Below, in pieces: positions 1 to 11,691 of a DNA stretch of 64,000 bases. Position 1 is the stretch's first letter. Each line of letters opens with the position of its first letter. The position numbers and the translations under genes are program-made. The notes under the pieces are model-generated. The model ran no database searches. It worked only from the letters and a program-made list of their open reading frames with translations, and had not been told where the DNA came from. The stretch spans positions 186,001 through 250,000 of the forward strand of contig JAJKFH010000913.1 of the NCBI GenBank assembly GCA_023333565.1. The letters are read 5' to 3'. Source of the DNA: Puffinus mauretanicus. Its lineage: Eukaryota; Chordata; Aves; Procellariiformes; Procellariidae.

Positions 1-1166
1 CACTTTTTTTATACAGGACTAAGGCAGCATTTTTAGCTGAGTGTTGTTTGTTTTCTCAGTATGATGCTGCTTGTGTCAGATGCTGGTTGTGTTAGATATT
101 TGAATGTTACAGGTGTAGTGTTTCACACAGCATCCCAGTCAGTCAATAAGAGAAAATATGCAAGACTCCATTAAACACATGAGAACCCGGTTTACTTTAA
201 ATCTGTTCAGCTTCTGAAAATAGTGCAGCTTACACCAAGTGTGCTCAGAATTGCCTGGTGTAGTCATCCCCACGCTTATCTCACTTTCACAGGAATTCAC
301 TCTAAATGAGATCTCTCTTCTCATCCAAAATTTCTGAAATACTTGTATCATGCTAAGATTGCATTTTACAATTAGAAATTACATTTGATTAGCAATGGTT
401 TATATCAACTGATTTTCTCCCACCTGTAGACAAATACCTGGCTGGAGGCCTCAAAGAGTGTGTGTGTGCAGTGAAGTAAAGCATGAATCATGCTACACTC
501 ACGCTTGCAGTGTTACCTTGGCTGTGGAGATCTAATGTACAAATATAAACTTCCAGTGACTTCTTACTCAACACCTTTGTGTCACTGGTCTGAACAGATC
601 TCCCTCTCACACGCTTTCTGTGAACTGAATGAGTTTTTCTAGGATCTAAGATTGATGTCAAGGCATTTAGTGCCAGGCCAGAGCATAAATTAATATTAAG
701 TGTAAATTTAGTGTTCTTATTTTAAGGCACACATCTCTGTTAACAACTCAGTAGCTTTTGTATGAAGATGTCATATCTGAGACCCTCAGATTTTGTTGGA
801 TACTGAACTTTCTGTGTGTTCAGTGGCTCCTCAGCTTTAGCACAGTGGGTGGAGTTGAAGCAGTGTGGCTGTGAGCTCCATGGCACAGCACCCCAACCTA
901 ACCTACCTTTCTGCATATTCTGAAGTCTTCTGTAGTCATTGACTTCATGTCTAGGTCATAACATTCTGTGATGCTACTGGCTGAACATCTCTTGCTTGCA
1001 AGTCTTACGCCAGTAGATAGATCTGAGGTCAGTGTACAGAATCATTAAATTGCTGGCCTGATATCAAAGCAGAAATTTCCTGTGCTGGTATTAGGATACA
1101 TGGTTTTTGACATCACAAAATTAAGAATTCTACTATTCAGGGTTTACGTCAAACCACAGACCTTTA

Positions 1167-1475
1167 TGAGATTGCTGACTCTCTACCTTGTTGCATGACT
1201 GCTGAGAGCCATTGGACTTCTGAGGTCTCTGGCCTAGCAATCTTTTGTACTAATTTGGTATCGAGGTGCAAGCCTCTTTTTGTTGTCATTTCCATATTAA
1301 CTTCAGGATGCTGGGATGATACTAAACCACCAGTTTCAGTAAGAGTTACTACACTGTCTCTCCCGTTGCTGTGTGTATGCGAAGGCAGAAAACTCTGGCT
1401 CATCATCTCTGACAAGATGGGTTGTGACACAATGTGGGTGCTACGCCAGTCTGTCTTCAGCACATCCTGCCTGAC
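1167..1475 (-). other. Open stretch of about 100 codons, unidentified; weak exon candidate
   Basis: On the minus strand the frame is open from a stop just upstream of 1475 to a TAA at 1164-1166. The translation is balanced in charged and polar residues (for example TSEVQWLSAVMQQGRES near the end), which looks more protein-like than most AT-rich chance frames here. A splice-donor-like ACAAG/GTAGAG lies near its 3' end and an AG after a modest pyrimidine run lies upstream. However, the opposite strand is also open over 1195-1578, there is no neighbouring exon, and I recognise no domain. It is most likely a chance open frame in a locally GC-richer patch. Confidence 0.12.
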
Positions 1476-4225
1476 TTACATGAAAGCAGAACTGTGCGTG
1501 AGGGTGCAGTTTCAGCAAAAAATTAACTATGTGATGGTACTAGTCTTACATAATTTCTGGGCTGGACCTAATCTGTGATCACACTGATAATTTAAAGGAG
1601 AAATTTCTGAAAAGGAGGATCTTGTATGAGCTGCATGAAAAATTCTCTTTCTTCTTATTTCCAGTGACAGCATCATCACTGAGTATGGAAGAATTCTGGT
1701 ATGTGCACATAGCTCTAAGGTAACATTATCAACTTACCAAGAGTGATATAATCTAGTTATAATAGTTCAGAACAATATGATACCTTAAGTATCACATGTG
1801 ACAGTGTTCAAGAAGTGATGATTGATCTGAAAGAAGAAATGTTTATTTGCTGGAGAGACCTGAAAAATGAGAAAGGGCAATCACTGTGAGTAAAGAGGGA
1901 AATCCAGGTACATTGGGTGCCTTAGAAGTTTGGGAGAAAGGTGAGACTGGGAAGAGGATGTAGATCTTTGTGTAGGGAAAGCAAAGGAGAACCACAGGAA
2001 GACAGCTGTAGCATTCTGAAAGCTTATTCCACACGGTAGGATTAGCTCTCTGCAGTTCACTGAAGAAGAGCCATGCATTGACTGCATGACAAAAGCAGTC
2101 TGTGGTTATTCACTGTCTCGTGTTTTTTATTTGTTCTTTCTTCTTCTTCCTTTTTTAAAATTTTTTTTAGTACTTCTCCTCCTTTAGTGGCTCACATTAT
2201 TTTACTTATCCTCTATGTCCTAAGGGATTTTTAAGGAGGATTGAGAGCTGCGTTTGTGTCAGATGGAGCCTGAATGCTAATTACCAGCCTGACAGGGTAT
2301 AATAACAATACAAGAGCATCAGTGAGGGAAAAAAATGAGCAGAATATACAATTATTTTATAAAAGAGTTTCTTTCCTTGAGGGAAAAATCTGCACATTTA
2401 CCATCTGTGACAAAGGAGATGTTGAACTGTGTAAGTGAATTACCCATAGCTCTGCATACATGTGTGTATGGAACAAGATGAACTTGAAATGACATTAAGC
2501 AATTTTGTTATTGCAAGAAAAGACTAGAAAAGGTACTGAACTGCAAAGCTGCATTTCCCTCTCTTTCAAAAGCCTAATTCAGGTTGATAAATGAAACATG
2601 ATGTAAACCAGAAATACTATATAGACTTCTATGGAAATGTTTATTGTACTGCACAAAGCTTTCATTTTTCTTTGTGCTATGTTCTAGATGGAAACTTACA
2701 GTATGTTGAAAGAAAAATGTAGACAACCTAAGTTGTGTCAGTATTAATGATATGTTTAGATGGAGTTTATTCATGTACAACAAAGGACATTCTAGCAATA
2801 ATAAGGGATGGCTCCCAGCAACAAAACCCTCTTACTCTAAAGTAAGTGTATTATTTAAAGTTCTTCTCTCAACTAACTTGATAATATGTACTGCTGTCTG
2901 GTTTTCACTTAAGTAGCACCAGAAAATTAGGCCATATGACACTGCACATATTAAATTCTGTATTTCCTCAGTTAATTTTTCACGTGCAAGGGAAGGCTTT
3001 TTACCTTTGCCCCCCTTGTATATTTCATTAGAAATAATCTTCCCAAAACTCTTAGCTCAAGTCCTGTATAATCATGTGTTACCAAATGACAGCTGAATCT
3101 GGACCCTTCACATACCCTTCAGCATTCTTCAGCTTGCAAAAGAAGATAATACAATATGTTTGATGTCTAAATTGAATGGCAGGAACTAGAGCACAGAAAT
3201 ACCTGGTGCAGGCTATGGAAAGCAGCAAAGGGTTAGGCTCTATGGTGCATGAGAAAAGAAAAACTTTCCTCAGGAGACTTCCAGTGGAGAACCTGACCTA
3301 CAGTGCATTTCCATCACCTTTCCTCTTATTGATGTTCTCAGGCCATAGCGAGCAGTAGAATCATGACTGCAGTACTATATTACTGATTAGTAATCAAAGT
3401 AGATGAAGCAGCCAAAAAGGAGTCTAATTTTAGAATAAACCTGGAACATAGAGAAAGGAATTGAAGAAGAATCTGTAGCCAGATGGTCTATCAGTCCTGT
3501 GAACAAACCATTTTAAAACACAGTGGAAGAGTTGTAGGCAACCATATACAAGAAATGACAGATGGAATTTCTGTGGATCAAAGGAGGAGAGTGTGTACAC
3601 TGCAGACTCAAGTACATCAATAACATCTGCATATTATATATAGATAGAAATATATAAAATAGCATATATGCATTCACTTGAGTTATTGTGTTATTTTCTG
3701 TTCTTCCTCAAGAAGGACATCACCAGAATTTTCTTGTGTTCCCTGGAGTAGTTTAGGCAGCTTGCAGACCTTAACCTTTAACAAGAGCCTTGATCATTAC
3801 AGGAATAGGAAAATGCTGCTATCACCAGTTCACCACAAAGTGGTGTCTGTGCGAAAATATTTTGATTCTGACTGTAAGGAGCATCCTGTTGCATAGAACA
3901 TGGGGGTCAGTTGTAATGTGCTTGGCATTACACAGCTTTCATTTGGCCAATGGTTATTTTTCTCTCCTCATATAGGAATTTATAAGTAAATTTTCTATGT
4001 ATGTTACTAAACCAGTGAGAATTTTAACTGAGTTAAAGAATAACAACCATGAAAGGCCAGTCTTTGGCCTATAACAGAAGTACATGCAGGCAAAGCTGTC
4101 ATGATACTAAATTACCGTATTCTTATTGCCATATTGAAGGAACATTGTAAGATACCACTAGAAAGGCCAGTTGATAAAAGCCATGCAAGTTTGATGTGGG
4201 TCAGCAGTCATCATTAACAGCAGTC

Positions 4226-4264
4226 AAATATTTTAATAATGTGTGTAAAATATTTTAATAATGT
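4226..4264. repeat. Two-copy 17-bp direct repeat, period 22
   Basis: The 17-mer AAATATTTTAATAATGT occurs at 4226-4242 and exactly again at 4248-4264, separated by GTGTA. This is a small local duplication with no evident function. Confidence 0.85.
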
Positions 4265-5189
4265 AGTCTATTTTTTAGTGTATATTTCCTTGCAGTTTAT
4301 CGTCAGGGAAAATAGAAGGTATGTTATTTGTCTTCCTACATTTCATTCCGCAGTCAAAGTTTGACAGTAACAGTACTTGTACAATTTAAATGCTAAAAAT
4401 GTAAATAATGTATGTGCTTCCTATGTCTGTGGCAGATATGTGACAAGCTGGCATACCATGAATGAAATACTTCAAATATTTTTGCCTAGAAAGGACAGGC
4501 ATTACATAGGCTATGTACCCGGTTGAAGAGACAACTGGTGAAATCTTGACTCTATAATTTGATGGAAAAACTCTCATTGGCTGCACGGAATGCATTCTTT
4601 TACCCAATTATTTTAGAGATGCACATAACCAGATTCCTTCTTTATCATGGAACAAACGAATTTATGCATTGTAGCATCAAGCCTCAGCGGTTCAATCCAT
4701 CTTACACCATAACTTTTCCCTCCTCTTCTGTTTTTTTAAAAAAATCATCCTTTCTAAATTGTAACTTCAGTTCATTGCTATCTTTCTCTTTCTAGGGGAA
4801 ACTAAGAACTATTTTTAACATTGCTCGTTCAACAAATAGATAACTCTTCAATTAGATGTGTTCATATAATTAAAAACCTGTTTTGCTTTAGCTTTATTAG
4901 GCAATTTTATGTGTTCTACAAAAACGTGTATTTTGTGCAGGTTGTGACATGAGCTATATGTGAGTATAGCAATTTGCAGGGATTTTTGATCATTGTGTGG
5001 ACCAAATTAAAGCAAAGTGCTAAGAAGTCCATGCCCATACAAAGTTACTTGCAGCTAAATGTGACGAAATACTAATGCCATGAGCCAGACTGTATATTAG
5101 TAAAAAATACAAACCATTCAGACAATAGTCAGCAAAGACAGAATTGTGCCTTGATTCATATGGTTGTTCTCTGGTAGTTAAGAAGTTAG

Positions 5190-5236
5190 AAGGATGATAC
5201 AAGTTGGACTAAATGGGCAGTTAATCTGATCAGTAC
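5190..5236 (+). mobile_element. Possible ancient CR1 LINE 3' tail
   Basis: The stretch GGACTAAATGGGC followed by TCTGATCAGTA resembles the 3' untranslated end of old amniote CR1 elements, which typically read GGACTAGATGGGC...TCTGACCCAGTA. Only about 45 bases are recognisable, and no terminal octamer repeat or coding remnant can be seen. The assignment rests on a remembered consensus, so it is tentative. Confidence 0.35.
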
Positions 5237-8200
5237 TCAAAACCCCAAACCTGTATCAGTTTGAAATATATGTGCTTTTTCAAAATTGCTGTCACTAGAC
5301 CCTTGAAAAACAGTAATTCCTTCATGCACCCCATCATAGCAACACATTACAGCAGTGTAGGCTGTTTCTCTACTATTAGGCAACGATTCCATTGAAATGA
5401 GTATTAATTTCAGAAATTAAAGAGTAGATTGTAAATTCTGGTAGATTCCTTCAACGTAAAAAGTAGTCACCAAAATATTGCCCTGACAAGCAAAATGACT
5501 GAGCCTAGGCAAGGACAGCCACTTCTTTATGTGTGAGCTGTGTGAGCTTCCCAATGAAAATGCCACTTTTTCCAGATTTAGGTGTTCATGTGCAATTTGG
5601 AGAATCTAAGCTATCAAAATAGGTACCTTATCTCAAACATATAAAGTTGACAATTGGCCATACCTTTTACAAGCAAGTGTTTGGGCTTCAGCTTTCAAAT
5701 TACTCCATTATTTTTCTATTACAGATGACCTTGTGGATTTCCTGCCAAATGCCTATTAGTAAGAAGCTCTTGCACAAAGATGCTTGCTCTTGATGGGGAA
5801 AAAAATAAATAAGAGTGTCCTCTGTTTGAAGGTGTGATCATCAGCAAGCACATAACTGATTATGGTTAACATTGTGAGGGTCCATAATGTTTGGGATTGG
5901 CTCTTGCTGAAAAGGTCAGGCGTACCACATTCAGTGTTCTCCACTAACTGGAAATTACAATTGGTGTAACATCTACTCAGTGCTGAAGTACAGCACACCA
6001 GCTGCATTTCTTGCAAAACTACACCGGGCAACTCAGGAGAAAGTTACTCCCTTTATCTTCTTATCCCCAACTCTTATAGAGTTCCAAAGCAAAATGGCGG
6101 GGGGAGTTTTCTTGAAGGTTTGTGTTCGACGTTTTTTTTCTTGTTTGTCATAATTTTATCTGATTGTTTTGTAGATGAAGGAGAGAAAAACCCCGAAAGT
6201 ACAAATAATAATATTGGCAATAGAATTAGTAATAAAAACAAAAAACATTTTCTAGTATTCAAAATGTAATTTCTAGTATAGCAAATTTAAAAAGTCTTCC
6301 ATAATTAAAAGACAAAATATTCTTTCATCCTCACCAAATTTAACTCTCTCATACTTTTTTTGCTATATTACATTTCATATGCACATAAAGAAACTTATTT
6401 GGTTTACAAAATCACGCAGTATAAGTTAGAAAATGTCATAATGGAAGTTGCTCATGGAAGTTAAGTTAATCTGTCCTGTAATTCCATGTTTATACAACCT
6501 TTAATTGCATAACAAATAGGACTATAATGTATTATTAATAAATCAAAATTACATAATGGCGTCCTCTTTTCCACATGACACTGCCTTTTTCCATGCAGTC
6601 TCATACTGTGCTTGACGACACATAGCATAACTAAAGTAATAATTATATGCAGCATTGTAGATCTTAAATTAAAACAATTTAATCTTTGGTGTCTGAAATA
6701 AGATATCTAAATTCAAACTTGAGATAATATTTTGCAAAACACACTATGTACCCACCCTGAAGTTTGAGTCTCACTCACTACACAGCTGTGCAAGTGTGCC
6801 TCAGACTTATGCCAAAGTTTTGGACTTAGAGTTTTACCCTAGTTAAATGTTAGAATTACTCTTTAATTTCTTATTTTAAAAGCAGTGGCACTTAGCAGCA
6901 CCCCAAATTTCAGGTCCTTGTCGTGTTGTGTCTGATAAAGAACATAATGACACACGTCCTTGTGTGGCAGAGCTTACGCGGTACGGCGGTGGAATTGCTG
7001 GGGTTGAGCATGTAGCAAGGGTTGTGCGTGTGTGTAGTTTGACTCATTCTCAAATAATCTGTCTACTCTGAGTGGATAAAAGATCCTGTGACACATTTTG
7101 TAAGGGTAGTGGTTTGCTGTGCTCCATATTGGCTGGCATGTTCACAAACTCCTCAGGGGGCTGTTACAGTCCAGTATTGTTAAAAGCTTCAAAACCTCTC
7201 AAGCAGAACTCCCACTGGAGCCGCAGGGAGTTCTTCATGCTCAGCACTTGCAGGATCATGCCCATGAATGTAGAGCATTTTAGGATTCCCTGGGAAGAAA
7301 CCATAACCCTCACAAGAGAAATGCCTTTCCCATTACTGCAATATTCCAAAAACCTACGTATGGTTACAGTTTACAAAATATTGCAGGGGAAATATAAATG
7401 GAAAACTATTTTTCCTTCATTTTGTGTAGGTTAGCTATACAATTAATAAGCAAAATCTTTTCTAATCCTAGGCAGATCCTGTTAGCCTGTGCAACAGCAG
7501 GCAAAATGCCTAAGCTAATGATGTAACGCTGAAGTAGATGGCTGAGGTGCAGGCTGGTTGTGCTTTCTTAGCACAAGGGAGGCGACTCGTCGTTCTCCTC
7601 CCTTCCCGGCAAAACAGCAGGAACTTCGCAGCATGAAACTTTCCAGTCCAGATGCTGGTTAATAGCCAAAGAATAACAGCAAACCTAAGGCAGGCAAAGA
7701 TAATTTTGTAAAACTCCTTATCCCCTTCTTGATCCTCAGCTATCTGAGTGTTGAGCGTACCCCTTAGCAGAGCATCCTATGCAAAGGTCTGTGGGCAGTG
7801 CAGAAACTAATAAAAGAAGTAGGGCCATCCTGAGTGAGCACACTTACCGTGGGTGATGCCCACATACTCTCCTCTTGCATTATCAAACAGCCTGTCGCAC
7901 TAGTTGAGGCAAGCCAGTTTGCCTTCTGGTACAGTGGCAGCCTCACCTGTCAAATGTTTTGATAATATTTACCTTCTCCACAAGGGTGTCGTGAGAGCTA
8001 ATCATGCTTTTAAGGAGCACTTTGGGAGTTCAAGATTACTGCTAGCAGATCTATAATCCACAAAATAATATAGCAGTGGAAGCTCATTTGGTATTTTTTC
8101 CTCATTTGTATTTGATTGCCATTTCTGTTTTTCAACTGATAAATGACTTCCAAATGTACTAACATAAATCCATGCAAATGTGTGCCATTTATGGTCTTAA

Positions 8201-10212
8201 ATACATGCGAAGCTTTGTCATCCTGATGATAAATACTGCACTTGAAAAGGGAGCATCCCAATCACATTTGACCTGTGACATAGATAAAGTCAATAGCGTC
8301 TGCAATTACTCTGCGATCCAACAATTCGAACCAATCTGTTTTTAAAGACAAATCATGCATAAACTGAAGCTAAGTAGTGGTCTCCTATGATTCTGATTCA
8401 TGCTGTTCTGACAAACCCTCATAAAAGCAGATAAGCTGTATCAAGAACTAATTAAGAACAGAGTGTTTATAACAGAGTTATGCATCCTTTGCATGAAATT
8501 AAATAGCGGCATTCTGGGAAGAACTAAAGCAACAAAATCCAACGTATTTTTTCTTACTCATACATAGGACTTTAAAACATGTCTTAGATTTTTCTGAAGC
8601 TTCAATTACTATATGTATCTCTGGGATGCGCATGCCAAAAATGAGCCATAGGCAGAAGGAAAGGTTTTCTTATTTTGCCAAGTATTTTAGTCTTGTTCAT
8701 TCAGGGTGGGACTATTTAGAAAAATGAGCCTAAATTATTCCTTATGAAATTAAGACTAAAGTTCTTGGCTTCCCTTAGTAACATGCTTATTTCACTTTAT
8801 TGATTTTTCAGTAGAGATGTCTTGTTCATTCTTTGGGGAAGAATATAGTACCTGATCGATTAATCAAGTAACCTTGAGCTTTGCAAACCAACAAAAAGAG
8901 ATTGGAAAATAACTTTGTATTAAATTGCTGCTTGATACCTCTACTGATTTAGACTTTGTCCCAAGTATTTATGGCCATGGCACTCCCCCACGTTGTTTGT
9001 TGGTAAAGTACTTTAGAAACACAGTATGATACCTGGAATGAAAATTTGCATAGTGCCAACAGTTACACTGATTTAACAAGTTGAATGTGTCCCCATATTT
9101 GAGCACTTTCTCCTAGACACTTGATTAACAACAGAAGAAGTATCTTGCATAGGAATATTCCTAGGAATATTACCATATTCACTGAAAGTAGGTTTTCAGA
9201 AGATGTTGGAAGAGTATACGGAAGTCTGTGTTTAAAATTGGCTTTGATCAGAATCAAACCTCTGTCTAATTGACATAATGATCTACATTGCATGATACTG
9301 CATTTTAATCTTTTCTGAAGTCAAGGTAAAATAATAACAGTTGTTTTACGATTTCTGGGACTCACAATTTGAAGATCACAAAACACTTTCCAAACCTTAG
9401 GCTTAACAATACCCTCTTGTATTAACATTGTGTCTATTTACAGAAATGAAAGAAAAGGCAAATGAACGGAGTTTTGCTCAGCTGGCTTTGTATTCAGAGT
9501 AAGGTTTCAAGAAAGCAGCTAAATTACCTTCCATGTAGACAGAAATATTTTTGTTTATTTTTCCCTGGTTTGTATTGTAATATGCTTTTTTCCCAAATAC
9601 ACTTTACTTTTTATGCCCATCTTTTAATAACATTTTCCAACTTATTTACACTTGAAATAAATATTTGTCATCTGTCATGGAAAATAGTTTTCTGCAAAGG
9701 AATGCTCCTGTCCTCTTTCTACTTTTACGCCTCCTGTCTTTTTTTGACATTTATCTAAAACGACTCCAGTGTGTCCTACAGATTTAAGTCTGACAGTACG
9801 TAGGGAAGACAGTGGTCTCAGAGTAGTTTGGCTGCACTCCCAGTGGAGAAATAGGAAGAGGTAGCAGTTCTGAAACAGCACATTTTAACTGCAGACACCT
9901 GTAACCTCAGCCTGCTGAGAACAAGAGAACAGGGGAGCTACCTTGAAAAGGATAATTCTGTAGGAAATTCTTTGTTGAAAAGGGTTAGTTGTCAACTACT
10001 AGATTTCGGTGAGATTCATTAGACTAGAAAGTAAAGCATCTGAATCACTCCAGCCTGAAGAACATTTGTGGAAGATATATTTCCAGTGGATCCAATTCTT
10101 AATCTTCATTCAGATTAAGTGATTTCTTTGTAAATTTTCATTCTTTAATGTTTGAATCTCTGCTTTTTATAGAAACATTATCAAACATCAAAGTATTATA
10201 TTCTCACCAGAG
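5237..10212. other. AT-rich noncoding stretch, no gene recognised
   Basis: Frames are short and unrecognisable. A 120-codon plus-strand frame at 7072-7434 lacks homology that I can see and overlaps an antisense frame. A few isolated CpGs occur near 6975-7030 and 7580-7630, but not enough to call an island. The only structured element noticed is the palindrome at 9154-9171. Confidence 0.7.
9154..9171. repeat. 18-bp perfect palindrome
   Basis: AATATTCCTAGGAATATT is its own reverse complement over all 18 bases, centred on CCTAGG. It could form a cruciform or be a symmetric binding site, but perfect palindromes of this length also arise by chance across a genome. Confidence 0.9.
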
Positions 10213-10260
10213 ATTCCATAAAACTGTCCATTCCATAAAATTGTCCATTAAGGACAGTTT
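10213..10260. repeat. 17-bp tandem duplication with adjoining inverted repeat
   Basis: ATTCCATAAAACTGTCC (10213-10229) is followed immediately by a copy with one change (10230-10246). AAACTGTCC at 10221-10229 is then matched in inverted orientation by GGACAGTTT at 10252-10260, so the single strand could fold into a 9-bp stem. This is probably replication-slippage debris. Confidence 0.85.
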
Positions 10261-11674
10261 TTTCTAAATATTTTTTTCAAATTGTTTTAATAATCTGTTT
10301 TGAGCCATTCATGTGAAGATGGGTATCTCTTTTGCCATTAATAAAGTTTCGATGAACACGTAGCCCTTTTCTTGAATGTTCCTTAAAGCTTTGAGGCACT
10401 TTTTTCAGATTGGCATCTGAAATTCAAATACATATCTGTGCACAACTTAAAAATGATTAGTCATATAATTTGATTGGTGTTTTTCTTGTTCCCTGACTGG
10501 TATGAATGTTCACAGAAGGCTATATTTTAATGATCTCATCCTGAGATTAAAATGTATTTTCCCTGAACATCTGTGCCTGTAAGCTGAATGCTCACGAGAA
10601 GTGACTATAAATGGGCTGTTCAGATGTGCAATTCAAATGTTGCTAAGTCTAATTCAATTGAAGATTTAAACCAGCATTCTTTTTTTTTTTTTCTTTTGGC
10701 TTATTTATTCAGTTTCAGTAGATCCTGGTAATAACTAGTAAACGTAACTGCCCGTTCTGAAGCCTCGTGTATTTCTAGTGCATATATGTAAAGCCAGTGG
10801 GAATGTTTCATGGCAGCTGGAGAAAGGAGGTAGTAAGACAATTCTGTAGGCAGAACTAAACACTGCTAACAAAAAACAGCTGAAGGAACAGGTGATGATT
10901 TGATCTTTAACTATCTTTGCAAAAAGATTGTGGATTACCTGTGACGGGGTCAATATATCATTTGTTAAATATATGGCTCCTGCAGAATGTGAATGTGTGG
11001 CATGGTAGTGTTCTATACATTTCTGTACACATATAGGGTATAATCCAGGGATCATCTTCCATTTTAAAGGGAAAAATGCTGATTGCCTTTTTTGGCAAAT
11101 TCAGAGGAGTTGCCAATCTATTGAAATGCAAAATGACTGACTTTCGTTGCTCAAAGACTGATTTCTGTCAGGTATACAAATGGAAATGTGTAGATTTTTT
11201 TTCTATAAATGTCAATAACACAAAGCTGTTCAGGTAGAAACCACCTTTCCTAAAATATTTTTGCTGCATAAGCAGATCTCTAGCCTCGCTACAGTTGCTT
11301 TGCAATCTTTACAAAGGCAATCACCAAATAAAATTGTAACATGTTGATATGAAAAAGGAAGAATTTGGTTCCAAGTTTAAGTTCCTTTCTCACGAATAAT
11401 TTAGGAGTAATAGAAATGTATTAGAGAATTTTCCACAATACTTTTGTAATTTTTTTTCAAAATTAAGTGCTTCATTTCAGCCATCTGGTTTAATGGCTGG
11501 GTCATTTGGGAAGTACAGTCCCACAAACATGGTGTTAGGAGTAGTGTTAATGCTCCCATGCAAATGATCTACCTTGTTATCTTGCAGGTGCACATATGGA
11601 AATTAGTGGTGCCATTTTTCATGCTATGTATTTATTACCTTTTTATTATGTATTCTGCAACCCATACAATCTTT

Positions 11675-11691
11675 CACACACACACCACACA
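11675..11691. repeat. Short (CA)n microsatellite
   Basis: CACACACACACCACACA is interrupted once by CC. It is too short to be highly mutable. Confidence 0.85.

Larger units (their letters stand above)
1..5189. other. AT-rich noncoding stretch, no gene recognised
   Basis: All six frames are broken by frequent stops, and no open stretch looks like a known protein. The base composition is AT-rich and CpG-poor. It holds one small tandem repeat (4226-4264), an AT-dinucleotide-rich patch around 3630-3675, and one minus-strand open stretch at 1167-1475 listed separately. Nothing shows whether it is intronic or intergenic. Confidence 0.75.
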
